A DNA stretch of 64,000 nucleotides from Zizania palustris (lineage: Eukaryota; Streptophyta; Magnoliopsida; Poales; Poaceae). The DNA lies in NCBI GenBank assembly GCA_019279435.1, contig JAAALK010000289.1:28326603-28390602 (forward strand), written 5' to 3'. The notes beneath the pieces were generated by a model. The model did not search any database, was not told the DNA's origin, and saw only the letters and a program-made list of their open reading frames with translations. Numbering within the stretch: position 1 is the stretch's first letter; each line of letters begins with the position of its first letter. Below are positions 9,712 to 21,700 of the stretch, piece after piece. Both the position numbers and the translations under genes were made by a program.

Positions 9712-9808
9712 TGTTAGCGCTAATCTTGACCATGGCATTGTGAGTGGAGGCAGTGGACTAACAACGTGTGAGGCGTGCTCTCGTGGCCGAGTTGTATGGC
9801 AGGCGAGT
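9712..9808 (+). repeat. right LTR of the non-autonomous element, first segment
   Basis: Begins TGTTAGCGCTAATCTTGACC after a purine tract and is interrupted by the solo LTR at 9809. The LTR resumes at 13153, is interrupted again at 13307-14165, and ends at 14483. Confidence 0.8.
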
Positions 9809-12800
9809 TGTAACGCTCCGATTTAATAAAACCAGGAATTTATTGAAATTCCATAGAAAATCAATAAATACAAGATGTTCATCACATGACTGCGTACAAT
9901 ACGCCAATCAATCATGGTTCGTAGACCATATTATTACAAAAGAGTTAAATAAAAGAGAAACTAATAAAAATAAATCCTCTAGATGAATGTCTTCTTCTAG
10001 TCTCGTGCCTTGACTAGGTCGCTACTCCAAACCTTCGACCACCTCGTAGTAGACTGCCTCTGGTGGTGTAAGTCAACGGGGGTGAGTACAATCGTACTCA
10101 GCAAGCCATCGAATGCAATTATAATGCAAGGTAATAACAAGGAAGGTAGTGGCTTACTTTTGCAGAAAAAGCATATTTGTAAAGCAATTAATGTAATCAA
10201 GTTATTATTGCAAAAAAGTAAACATGAGTTCATGCATCATCTTCTAACTCGAGGGGTACAGTCAACCCACCCTCACTCAACAGTCCTTACATGCCATGAA
10301 TAACACATACATTCACATAACAGTAAACTAACTTCGAGAGGTCACACAACCCGCCCTTGACCGTGGGCTTGGCTTTTCGAAAAGATTTAAACTCTGATCA
10401 GAGGTGTACTACTGTACCCATAAGGCACTCATTTCCCGCACATCGCAGTGTGTTAAATGACTCCTGTCACGAGAAGCTCGTGCCAAAACCTTCAACATGG
10501 AACGCACCAATTCGATAACACCCTCTTATAGGTTTCATATGGTTTCCCAGTCACTTCGGGCCACACCATACCCCCCTTGAGCCTCGTCGGTACAAGTCAC
10601 CCGTAGGTTGCCTCTTGCCCCCTCCACTATGGTGCTTAAAGTTGGTACGATCCATACCTCCAGTTAGGACTTACCCACTAGACTTGTGGTTAGTACGGAA
10701 GTTCCCTGGGTGCGACCAACCAATTCCCGAGCTTGCACCCGGAACCCACCATACTTATAACATAGCCAACTCCAACAAAATCTAGAGACAAGAATAACGG
10801 GGAAAATCATATAGTAGAATCCATCTATCTACGACTCGTTCTTTTATCCTATAGCAGTTGTGTCTGTACATTGGACACTATCTAATATAATATTGTAGAG
10901 TGACAAGGAGTTTAGGCTCAATAAGCATGGCTTGGGTTTACACACAAGGATGGGGATCTAATAAATATAATTTAGGGCTTGAGATCAGACTAATGCAATA
11001 TTATCCTATGAGTTATAGCGATAATTTATTAAAACATGGGCTCAATTATGATCAAAATGGGGGTTGTGACTTGCCTTGTTCCGCAAACGGTGAAGGTGGA
11101 ACCTCGGGGTAAGACTCCGGATCTTCGACGGCGATGTAGTCTTCTCGACACGGAAAAGTAAATACGACATTCAATAAACAATTCAAAAATCAACCATACA
11201 AGCATACATGTTTTTGTTGGATTAAATAAAGGAGATAGAGTCTTAAATTCTATGAAATTATTACCTAATCATTTAAGATTAAATTTTAAAGAGGTTTCTG
11301 AATTTTATAAATTGCTATAAGTATTTTCCCTAAGGGGTTTTTATTTTCCTTTTTAGAGGTGAAATAAAAAGGTATAAAGCAAACCTATTGTTTTTATTGC
11401 ATTTTTAAAATGGTGAAATGAAGTCATTATGTCCTCTGAATTTTTAAAGGTTCTTCTAAAAAATTTTAATGAAATATAAATTAAATCCTAAAGGGGATTT
11501 TTCTTTATTATTTAATAAGAATATTTTGTGCCAAATAAACATACTGTTTTTATTGCATAAAAGTGTAGAGTATAAAAAGGCAAATTTTCCAGAACTGAAA
11601 TGGTCAAATTTGGAGTTAAATTGAGCAAGTTATGAATTTTTAAAGTTTAAACATATTTTCTGAATTTTTATTTAAACTAAAACAGGCTTGGGTCCATGGT
11701 GAGCCAGGCCTACCATGGACCCGCGCACTGTGCGCGTGGTCCGACCTGATCTAGACCGTTGGATCTAGATCCAACGGCCAGATGTGAGGCGGGGCATTTA
11801 AGTGATGATCAACGGCCGAGATCACGCGATACCGGTCAACAGAGGGTCAACCGCATCTGGGCGCTTGGTTCCGGGATTTAATCCTGGTCGTGCGCTGTAG
11901 ATCGGGTGGTCGTGGTCTCATCCGGCATGGCACGCGGCAAAGGGGTAACTACCCCTTCGTTCCCGACTCCAGCGGCGCAACGATGAGCAATTCCTGACGA
12001 CGGCGAGGCCTAAGGCCCTAACTAGCGGCCAAAACGGAAAGGGGACGAAAGGGGGAACACAAGGGTACCAGAAAATAGAGCGTGCGGTGGTTGGATGCGA
12101 CCGGCGATGAGCGTGGGTGACGGGGGTCCCTCGGGTTGGGGGTGGCAATGGTCTTCCGGTGGTGATCCGGCCCAACGGAGGTGGTGCCGAGGGAGAGGAC
12201 GCGAAGAGGGTCCTAGTGGTGGTGACGGTGAGGGCGGCAGTGGCTCGAGTCGTCGGCGATCGGCGAATGGAGTGGAAATAGAGGGAGGGGGGTTTTTGGC
12301 GTTGCCAGGCTCTAACAGAGCGCGGCTTAGGCAAAGGTGGCGTGGCCGGAGTGCGGGGAGGATGAGGGTTTTATAGGAGGGGGTCGCTGGCGTGCATGGA
12401 AGGTGGAAAGGGGGAAACCCGAGGGGATTTCCAAAAATACTCCGGCGAGCTTCCATTCGCACAGCTACCTTCCAATTGTACCGGAAACACGTTGGTTTTC
12501 GGGGGAAAATAATCACTGGAGTATGGCAAGTCGCGGCGTGGGATCATCTTAGCAAACGGCGGTCGGCGGCGGCAGGATTGGAAAGGGTGTCGCCAGAAAT
12601 GGAAGGGGGAAATCCCCTTCCATCGGAGAAGAAGGATATGACAGGTGGGTCCCACCTGTCATAGACCGAGCGCAAGGGGGCGGGGCGCCGACCAGTGGGT
12701 CCGGGACGTCAGCGACGGAAGGGGGGACGCGAGCGGCTGCCGCGTGGGCCAGACGGGGCGCGGTGCGAAGGAGAGAGAGGGCGGGCGCGCCGATAGGGCG

Positions 12801-13147
12801 GGTCCACCAATCAGTGGGTGCGGCTGTGGGTTGGGTTGGGCCAAGGCAAAATGAGGAAATGCGACCCAAAGGTATTTAAAATTCCTTTTTCAATTAAAAT
12901 AATTCCAGATATTCATATATTCCTGTATCGCTTGAAATACTGTTTCTAAAATTTTGTAAAAATTCTTAAAAATATTTCTTGTCACATAGGTTCCATCATA
13001 AATTTTTCAGCTTCAAATTTTAAATATTTCTCCCTGTTTTGCTTTAATTGGGTTCTTTTAACCTTTACTCTAAATAAATAATTCATTTTTAATTCAGAAA
13101 ATTTATTTCCCTCATTTTTATTTTATTTTCAAATTTGGGATGTTACA
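9809..13147 (+). mobile_element. solo LTR, 3.3 kb, possibly Del/Tekay chromovirus type
   Basis: Starts TGTAACGCTCCGATTT and ends GGGATGTTACA, flanked by CGAGT and CGATT (one mismatch). It is the same family as the solo LTR at 50517-53778: both share segments such as TGGGTCGCTACTCCA-like and AACCCGCCCTTGACCGTGGGC stretches in the same order. There is no gag, pol or second LTR, so it is a solo LTR left by recombination. The very long LTR and the TGTAAC...TGTTACA ends fit Del/Tekay-type chromoviruses; that assignment is from memory of the family and unverified. GC-rich open frames at 11.9-12.9 kb look like by-products of base composition. Confidence 0.7.
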
Positions 13148-13152
13148 CGATT

Positions 13153-13306
13153 GGAGCAGCCAAACAGTTGGGAAGTTCGGAGATGGACGCGTGTGCGTAC
13201 TTGACAGATCAGCTAGAGACATGCATGGGAGATTCTACATGCAATGATTAGTTGGGGACATTTACGGGAGATTTTACATGCAATGATCAGCTAGTGGAAC
13301 TATTTA
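13153..13306 (+). repeat. right LTR of the non-autonomous element, middle segment
   Basis: Matches the left LTR from GGAGCAGCCAA through GCTAGTGGAACTATTTA, after which the PIF-like MITE is inserted. It includes a slightly expanded copy of the TGATCAGCTAG motif. Confidence 0.75.
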
Positions 13307-14165
13307 GGGTGTGTTTGGTTGAGTTGTGGCTGTGAAAAAAAGCTGTTGTGGGCTGTGGGCTGTGGAAAAGCTACTGTGGGATGTTAGCTTTGAGAAAGCT
13401 GAAAGCCGTTTGACTGAAATGACTGTGGAGAAGTTGTTTTGAGCTATAACCTGTGTAAAAAGTCAATTTATAAAAAAATTTATGGTTGTATGAAATTTGA
13501 AATGTCAATTTATAAAATTTTGTATGGTTGTATAAAATTTGAAATGTCAATTTATAACATTTGTGTGCAATGGGTGTATGAAATTTGAAATGTCAATTTA
13601 TAAATTTCTTATAGTTGTATGAAATTTGAAATGTCAATTTATAAAATTTTGTATGGTTGTATGAAATTTAAAATGTTGATTTATAAAATTTTGTATGCAA
13701 TGGGTGTATGAAATTTGAAATGTCAATTTATGAAATTTTATATGGTTGTATGAAATTTGAAATGTCAATTTATAAAATTTTGTATGGTTATTTGAAATTT
13801 GAAATGTCAAATTATGGAATTTTTTATGATTGTTTAAAATTTGAAATGTTAATTTATGTAATTTTGTATGGTTGCATGAAATTTGAAATGTTAATTTATG
13901 GAATTTTGTATGGTTGAATGAAATTTGAAATGTCAATTTATGAAAATTTGTATGGTTGTATGAAATTTGCAATGTCATCAATTTATGAAATTTTATATGG
14001 TTGTGAAGACAGAAGCCACAAAAAACAAGTCTCGAGAAGCTTTCATAGTTTCACTACACCAAAAGCTACTTTTACTAAAAGCTGCTAGTTCGGAATAGTC
14101 CCTTTAATTTGACTTTTGGCTTTTCAGAAGCAAAAGCTGCTTTCAAAAGTCAAACCAAAGGACCC
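13307..14165 (+). mobile_element. PIF/Harbinger (Tourist-like) MITE, 859 bp
   Basis: Ends GGGTGTGTTTGGTTGAG and, inverted, GGGTCCTTTGGTTTGAC, flanked by TTA on both sides (13304-13306 and 14166-14168). The intact left LTR has a single CTATTTAGTCGGG at this point, which confirms the empty site. The element is longer than most MITEs because a minisatellite occupies its middle. Confidence 0.8.
13470..14000 (+). repeat. 42-bp minisatellite inside the PIF-like MITE
   Basis: About twelve imperfect copies of a 42-45-bp unit containing TGTATGAAATTTGAAATGTC and AATTTATNNAATTTTGTATGG. Because the unit is a multiple of three, both strands show open frames with a 14-residue period (for example KFEMSIYEILYGCM). 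These are not genes. Confidence 0.9.
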
Positions 14166-14168
14166 TTA

Positions 14169-14483
14169 GTCGGGTGTGTGTGGGGGTGAGTGTTGAACAG
14201 TGCGTTTGTGTGGCTCATGCGTGAGTGTCGCTGGGCCTTTAAAAGATGTGAGAGAAGTGCTGCAAAGTGTGTAGCCATGAGAGAAAAATGTAGTCCTGCG
14301 TGTGATTATTTCCTTCAAGTGCTAGTGTGTGTCTAGAGCTAGTGTATGTCCATCCTGATAAAAGAGCGAGTGAGTTAGAGAGGGAGTAGTTAATAAAGTG
14401 TGTGTCTAGAGCTAGTGTATGTCCATCCTGATAAAAGAGCGAGTTAGAGAGGGATTAGTTAATAAAGTGGATTAGCTCTAACA
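14169..14483 (+). repeat. right LTR of the non-autonomous element, last segment
   Basis: Resumes at GTCGGGTGTGTGTG and ends CTCTAACA. It carries a 73-bp tandem duplication of TGTGTCTAGAGCTAGTG... (starting at 14328 and 14401) that the left LTR lacks. Confidence 0.8.
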
Positions 14484-16074
14484 GAGACAAACGTGGAGCA
14501 TCTGTAAGTTTTCGGAGGACTTAAGCAGCTAGAATCAGTAACTTCTCAATGTGCTCAAAAACTTGACAAATCCACTTCAAGTCACCAAAAAATCACTGAT
14601 GTCAGATTTACCTGTCAAAATAAAAGCATCAGTATTTCAGGTGGCCACAGTGCTCAAAATTTTAATTAGCAGAGCCACGTGGCAGAAGGTCAGCGCTCCA
14701 GCCTAACCACTTTGAATATTTGTCGTGTGGAACCCATTACGGATAAACACCGCCGAAAAGATAGTTGAGTAACGTCTGCTACTAGAGATGATAAGTAGAC
14801 TTATGTTGAGGAGATTAATATTGAGATGAGAGATTAGACTAATTCTTCATTGCTTTCTCAATTGAGTATAAGTAATCCCTTTATATAGGAAGGACTAACA
14901 TAACATCTAAGAAAATATTATATATTATAGAAATTAATCTAATTTTTATATCTAATTCCTAACTAAACCAATATCATCCTATTTAACCTTACCTTTTAAA
15001 ATATAAAATCCCTAATTGTCAATGAATCACCGATCAGTCCATCTAAGGGGTACTCAAGATGGTGAATACATGTGTGTAAGGGAAGCGTAGTGCCTTCGAA
15101 ACCGATGGTTGACTCTAAAATATAAGAGTCAAGATTTATATAAATTTAGAACTTTCGGAGGATAATAGTCATACTTTCAGTATTTTGATATGTAATGTGA
15201 TGGTGGATCTTACAATACGATGTGATCAAGCTATCAAGGCTTGGGGCATCGAAAGCAAGAAAAATACGCTAGATAACTTGTTCTTTGGGGAGTTCTCCCC
15301 TTTACTATATACTCAAGAGGTGAGTCCTAATAACCTAGGACTCTATCCCGAGTAGGGCTTCGAGTGCCTACCAAACTCAGGTACTAACTCTCTAATTACA
15401 ACAATTTTGGTACAAATATATCCCTTAATATCATATCCGGAGCATGATTACCTGATAAAGATTTAACTTTCCTTATCAGAATCAAACCCCTATCAATGCT
15501 GGTCCTGGCTCACTCTTGCTTCGGTCTGATAAGCCCAACTATAGGGTACCCAAGGGTTCTATCCATGACAGCTCCTCGAGCTCTTCTTGGCTTGGTTTAA
15601 GAAATCTTTAGCAAAACAAGTTGGGAGAAACTCTTCTTTAATATAGAACTTCATCATCTTTGTCAAACTCAGATGTCTGTGAAAAAGCTTTTGATCTCCC
15701 TCTTTCGTGTGAGGTGCCCGATGTGACTATGGGGACAATCTTCCGACATATTCGATTGAGTTAATGCAAGGACATTCACATTTTGATGATTCCGATCAAT
15801 GATCATCACCTCACAATCGTTACACTCGCACGACTATGGGGACTCATATTTTGGGACATGTGAAAGCTACGCTAGCCGACAATTTCAAAAGTTTCGCCCC
15901 CAAACCTTGGAACCATGCGCATGAGCGATCATGAATTGTTACCTTCTAACGTGATGCGCCTTAGTGCAGCGGAAGAAGATGTTGGGGAAGCACGTCCTCA
16001 CTTATCCTCATCTCACTCTATCCGTTCCCCGATGATTCAATTGACGAAAACCGGCAGTGTCCATGTGAAAAAGT
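14484..16074. other. unresolved non-coding stretch
   Basis: Up to about 14765 this is the old flank of the inserted element. From there it is AT-rich with possible LTR-like text (a TTTATATAGGAAGG box near 14880, and mixed segments at 15020-16070). No open frame has recognisable homology. The ORF at 15915-16124 (69 aa) has no features I recognise. Confidence 0.35.
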
Positions 16075-17703
16075 TGAGAAACCAAGTGAGATTGGCACTG
16101 CGGTTTTATCTTAGTGATGAGTGATTGACAAGTTTCCTCGGTTCAAGGTTTGGTCTTGTGATTGTTGTTTGAGTTCACTGATGGGATCAATATATGTTCT
16201 GCGTGGATATTTGTGTCTTGTCTGTCTTAGTGTGTGCACGGTTGAGATGTGAGTCAACTATCAATGGCGGGTGATTAGGGTCAAGCGGGGAGCTTAATGC
16301 CAGACGATCAAAGATGCCGAGTGAAGTTGAGAAAGATCACAGGCGTACATGTGGAGATAGATCAAGACATGGACGGACAGATGATGAAGACAGTGTGCTG
16401 GCTAAGTCAGCGAAGGAGAGGCCAGTGCAAGTGACAAGGCGGATCGAGGGATCAAGAGAAGGAGAGACTTGCTAGCGGCCGAGTTCGCGGATTGGTGACA
16501 CGTGTCGGTGATCTGGAGAGGCTTTGTCGGTTTCGGCTCAAAATTATTAGATCGAGATCGAAGCATACTAAAGAGAAACCGTAGTCGCTACAAAAGCTTC
16601 GAATCGGGACAAACTACCTTTAGATAGGATTTTATTTTTATAGCCATGTGGGTCTTCGAGTCTGTAAAAAACCTAGGGGTATTTGCGTTTTTCCTGTTTT
16701 TTGTATTGCCTATAAAAGGCCCCCTAGACCTTAGGGTTTTACCAACTCTTTCAATTGAAAAATCATGAGTTCACTTTATTGGCGTTCTTCTTCCTGTTGC
16801 CATTTTATTCTCTTGATTGAAAGCGCCGCCAAAATTTATTTTCCTAGAACTTTCGACGTCGGGCATTGGGTTTCCCCAGTGATTTATTGTGCCGCTGATT
16901 TAATCCTCACCGGTTTTTCTCAGGGACTTCGGCACGTGGCTCGCAAGAAGCCTAGGCGGGCTGCCTTTGGTTTTTTACGGCGTTTTTCCTCCGTGGCAGG
17001 CAGCAGCCACTGCAGTAGTGCTTGACGGTTCACATAATAGTGCTGCGAGGCTCTATGCAGTGTGGGAGCAGAGCTCTCGGCACAGGACTGTGCAGAAGCA
17101 GCGCTCGGTGCAGCCGCTAGCGCATGGAGCAGTGGAGGATCTAATTACGAATGGTAATCCTTTTCTCGATCTTCAGATTATATTGAATATTCATTTGCTC
17201 AGTACTTTTACTTCAGATTACACTGAATATTCATAGATATATTTGTGCAGCACATTTTATTTACCACATTAAGTTTGTCTAATTAAATGCACTAAATATT
17301 ATGTTTTCTCATATTTATGAACTGCCTATGATTTGTGAATGATCTGTATGTGTTTGATGGATTATCTATGGTTTGGTGGAATATTTGTTGATTAGTCGTT
17401 TGATCTGTAAGAATTTTTAATTTGCCTTGTGTGCTTTGGACTGGTGTCTTTTCAATCAGGACATCAGTTGGTTTTGAAAGACTAGATTTTTTTCTGTGCT
17501 TATGATCTCTTAGACTATTGCATCATTTCATATATGATAGAAGAGTGATAGCACTGGCTTTCTCTGAGATTTTGTTGTGAAATCTCATTTGTTTCCGTTT
17601 GTTATTTTAGAGGAGCGTTGGGTGTTTTGAGAAGGCCATCATTTCGAAAGAAATTGCTGAGGCGCCTATTCACCCCCTTCTAGTCGCCCATTTTGGTCCT
17701 ACA
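16075..17703 (+). mobile_element. Ty1/copia solo LTR, SIRE-like family (copy 1)
   Basis: Starts TGAGAAACCAAGTGAG, ends TTTTGGTCCTACA, flanked by AAAGT and AAAGC (one mismatch). It has the promoter CCTATAAAAGGCCCC near 16700 and the family end box GGCGCCTATTCACCCCC. The long stretch downstream of the TATA box is typical of the family here. Short open frames inside are LTR text. Confidence 0.8.
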
Positions 17704-18718
17704 AAAGCCCACTAGCACCTCTATAGAGTCCCCGTGTACAAGGAAGGATTGTTCCCACATCAGCATGCTAGCACCGCTCGTGAGAACCAGGGAGAAATCT
17801 CAATCTCAACTCTTTAGATCAAGAAGGAAGGGAGAGGAGAGGTGTGGAGGCTAGGGTGGAGAAATTGGGGCTTCTGAAAACTCATATCCACAACCTCCTT
17901 CTCCTCCCTATTTATAATGTAAAGGTGTGGGCCTTCAACCATAATTAAATTCCTAATAGATCCAATCTATTACGTATTGATCGTAACTTCCGATCTACAA
18001 TCTAGAACACATTGGATCTTCTGATACCTACATTAGAACTTCCGATCAACCGATTCCAAATCAGAACTTTTAGTTTAAACTCTCTGTCTTTGGATCAGAA
18101 ATAATCGGAACTTCTGATTTGAACTCTCGGTTTCTAATTCAGAAAATAATCAAAACTTCTGATTCCAAACCGAAACTTATGATCCCCAAGAATTTTCTTG
18201 GACACAATTCCTTCAATTATCAACCACACTCTCATGTAGTTGATCTCACCACGAAGGTTTTGTTCCTGCAAGCAATCGAAGAACTCCACAAGAATAAGGT
18301 AAAAACACAATATGAATTGCATATCATATTATGTTGTACTCTCATTTTGGGTTCTACAAACCAATTTATGGTGAAACTACAAAGGCAAATTAATTTAAGC
18401 AAAACTCAAAACCTAACAATGACATTGGCAATTTATTTATAAATTTATTTATAAGATTACAGAACATGAGACGCCATTTATAAAATGGGTCGTACCCTAG
18501 TAGGACTAAAATATAAAAACTTGACACAAAACTCACTCGGATTAGTCTTGAAGTCCTACTCCCTAGTCGAAGGTCTAAGATAGTGGTTAGACTTGTCGAT
18601 TTCCTGATCAGTCCCATCAGTGGTCTGAACTCAGCGACTTCTGATCGCCCCAATCACTGGTCTGCCTCTTCCTTTACCAACTCGGACTGCCTGATCTATT
18701 GGTCCAAACTTGTCTTTG
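17704..18718 (-). repeat. LTR-like stretch with TATA box and repeated AACTTCYGAT motif
   Basis: On the minus strand a TTATAAATAGGGAGG promoter-like box lies near 17910-17925, and between 17980 and 18190 the motif AACTTCCGAT / AACTTCTGAT recurs about eight times. It lies directly 3' (minus sense) of the decayed Ty3/gypsy element at 18719-23491, so it is probably part of that element's 3' LTR. I cannot define the LTR ends. Confidence 0.4.
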
Positions 18719-21700
18719 TCAACTCAAACTGTCTGATCTATCATCTTTTCTCCAATGTTCCTAAATATATTATAATAATCATCAGAACTTAGTATTACCT
18801 CATTCATATAATAACTTGCTTGAGCAGTGAGGAATGATTTCGCCTGATAATGGAGTTGATGAGCTCGAGCATGAGTTATTAGGCCTTGATGTTCATGTAA
18901 GGTTGTAGCATTTGGTACGTATATCCTCCTCATCACCCCCCTCTTGATTTGGAGATGCACTCGACTCAATGTCAGTCTCTTCATCTAGGTAGAGTTTCAA
19001 ATTGGTGACATTAAAAATATCACTCACACCATAATTTGCAAGCAATTCAATCTTGTACGCATTAATTATCATTTTTCTTTATAAGAAATTTAAGATGACA
19101 AGTAGCTCAAGAGATTAATTTTGACTTCTGTAATTTAGGAACATATCATTCCTTAAATGTAATCATACTAGATCACTTGGTTCAAAAATAATTTCTTTTC
19201 TACCTCGACTACCAACAATTTTACATTTTGCATTCACACACTCTATGTTTTCTTTTGTTGTCTCATGTAACTTAAGCACAAATTCGGCACATATTTTGGC
19301 ATCAAAATTTATTTTCTCAAAATATGGTAAAGGCAATAGATCAATAGGAGCATGAGGATTAAAACCATATACCACCTAGAATAGACTCATCTTAGTGGTA
19401 AAGTGTAATGAGCAGTTGTAGGTGAACTTCACATGAGGTAGACACTCTTCCATATCTTCAAATTCTTTTTCAAAATAGCCCTTAATAGTGTTGACAATGT
19501 ATGGTTCACCACTCCAGTTTGACCATTGGTTTGGGATGTCATGTTATCAAAAATAGTAGTTTCGTTCCCAATTTTTGCCATAATGTCATCCAAAAATGAC
19601 TCAAGAACTTTGTATCATGATCTGAAACACTTGTATTGGGAACATCATGCAGAAGAACAACTTTCGTGAAAAACATATCAGCAACTATTGTAGCATCATT
19701 GATCTTATGAAAAGGAATAAAATGAGCCATTTAAAGAATCTATCCACAACAACAAGTCCTAGACAATCCTAAAACAAAATCTATAGAAATATCCTACCAA
19801 GGAACACTAGGTACGAATAGAGGCATATAAAGACTATGTGGGTTGAGGCGGGACTTAGCTTTATTATAAGTGCTGCAACAAGAAACATATCACTCAACAT
19901 CATGTCATAGTTTTGGCCAAAAGAAGTGAGTGGCCAACACATCTTCCATCTTCTTCACTCTAAAGTGTTCCATTAATCCCCCACCATGTGCCTCCTGTAA
20001 AGACAAAAGATGAACATAGCTTGTCAGGACACACAATATGTTAGTACAATATAATAACCCATCATTCAGAATATATTTATTCCAAGTCATTCTCTCTCAA
20101 CATTGTGCAAAAGCTTCTTTAAAGTCTAGATCAGTCTCATATAATTATTTTATTGTCTCTAATATAAAAATTTTATAATCGAGCTGAGATAACATGGTAT
20201 AGCATCTAGATAGAGCATCGACAATTATGTTATCTTTATCTTTCTTATGCTTAATGATATATGAAAATATTCAAAAAAATTTACCTATTTGGCATGTCAT
20301 TTATTCAAATTCACTTTGATTCTACGATGTTTCAAGGACTCATGATCTAAATGTATAATAAACTCCTTCGGCTAAAGATAATGTTGCCATGTCTCTAATG
20401 TTTGAACAAAAGCATTCGATTCTTTATCATAAGTGAAATAGTTCAAACCAGCTCTTGACAATTTATCACTAAAGTATGCAACCGACTTACCTTCTTGTAT
20501 TAACACACCTCCAATTCCAATTTCTCTTGCATCACACTCAAGTTAAGAAACCTAACCAAAATCAGGAAGTTGGAGTAGTGATGCATGAGTCAACTTCTCT
20601 TTTAGCAGATTGAAGGCATCTTCATGCGCTCCTCCCCAGTTAGTTCATTCATGGGTGCAGCAATGATGCCGAAATATCTCACAAACCAATGGTAGAAACT
20701 AGCTAACCCCAGAAAACTCTACACCTATATAACTGATTTAGGAGTCGGCCAACTCTTGATTGCTACTATCTTGGTATCATCAACTTCATTACTGAGGAGC
20801 CATGTTAGATATCATGGGCCTCATTGCTCCGAAAGTGATGAGTGATTATCAATGAAAGTCAAAAGAGAAAGAAGAGGAAATGAAGAGGAGAAGAGACCTG
20901 CTGTGTTTTGACCGCGTGTGACTTAGGTACACGGGTGGCGAGCGACTGCTGGGCAGAGGGGCCACAGAGTCGGGCCAACCCAATCCAGGGACATGGGCCA
21001 GGAATGACAAGGGATCCACTTGTCTGTTGACCGGGTTCGACTCAGGTAAACGAGTGGCGAGCGATTGCCGGGCTGAAGGAGCCGCGGAATCAGGCTAGCC
21101 CAATCTGGGTACCAAGTACGAAGACAGTGGACGCTTTGTCAGTTTCGGCGTAAAACCGATGCATCAATCTAGACTGTTGATCGAAGATCCAATAGTCCTG
21201 AAGCGAAATCGTGGCTGCTATGAATATTCCGTGTTAGGACAAACTGATAGGATTTTACTATTTTGTCCGTTGGGGCCGCAATTTTTATTTTTGCATCTGT
21301 GTGTATTTTATCCTAGGGGTAAATAAGACTTTTCCAGTTTTTGAACTGCCTATAAAAAACTTGTATTCATAGGGTTTCCATTAACTCACCCAATAGAAAA
21401 ATTTGAGTTCAACTTTTCTCTTCTAACGTTTTCTTCCTTCTACTGTGCGTCGCCTGCTAGTTCCTGTTCGCCAGCGCAATCGTCGTCGGTGTCCTGTACA
21501 GCCTCCAGTACAGGTCGGTGTCCTGTATAGCCTCCAGTTTTCTATAGCCAGGCTCCGCCCGAAGTGCAACTCACTGACGCGCGCACAGTTTCCTCCAGAC
21601 CACCCGGCTGCATCTAATTTTAGCCTCCAACGCGTTTTTTTTCTCCGCCGAATTTCATCGTCCAAGCGATTGCGCACAGCAGCGTGTTCTCGTGTTGTCT

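Larger units (their letters stand above)
8289..14483 (+). mobile_element. non-autonomous LTR retrotransposon, tRNA-Met primed, with three nested insertions
   Basis: Flanked by a perfect GAGAC duplication (8284-8288 and 14484-14488). The left LTR (8289-8851) starts TGTTAGCACTAATC and ends CCAACA. The right LTR starts at 9712 with TGTTAGCGCTAATC. Removing the two insertions inside it leaves about 566 bp, close to the 563 bp of the left LTR. A primer site TTGGTATTAGAGCC follows the left LTR and a purine-rich AGGGGGGAAAT precedes the right LTR. The internal part is only about 860 bp and encodes no gag or pol, so it is TRIM/LARD-like and would need proteins supplied in trans. Insertions inside: 9271-9436, 9809-13147 and 13307-14165. 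Confidence 0.85.

Noticed and set aside
11918..12869. Several 60-160 residue GC-rich frames on both strands
   Set aside because: Inside a solo LTR, overlapping on both strands, and biased to Arg/Pro/Gly.
13634..13981. Repetitive 115-residue protein (NHTKFHKLTFQIS repeats) on the minus strand
   Set aside because: Pure translation of the 42-bp minisatellite, and the opposite strand is equally open.
13470..14000. CRISPR-like regular repeats
   Set aside because: Units are contiguous without unique spacers, imperfect, and lie inside a MITE of a plant genome.
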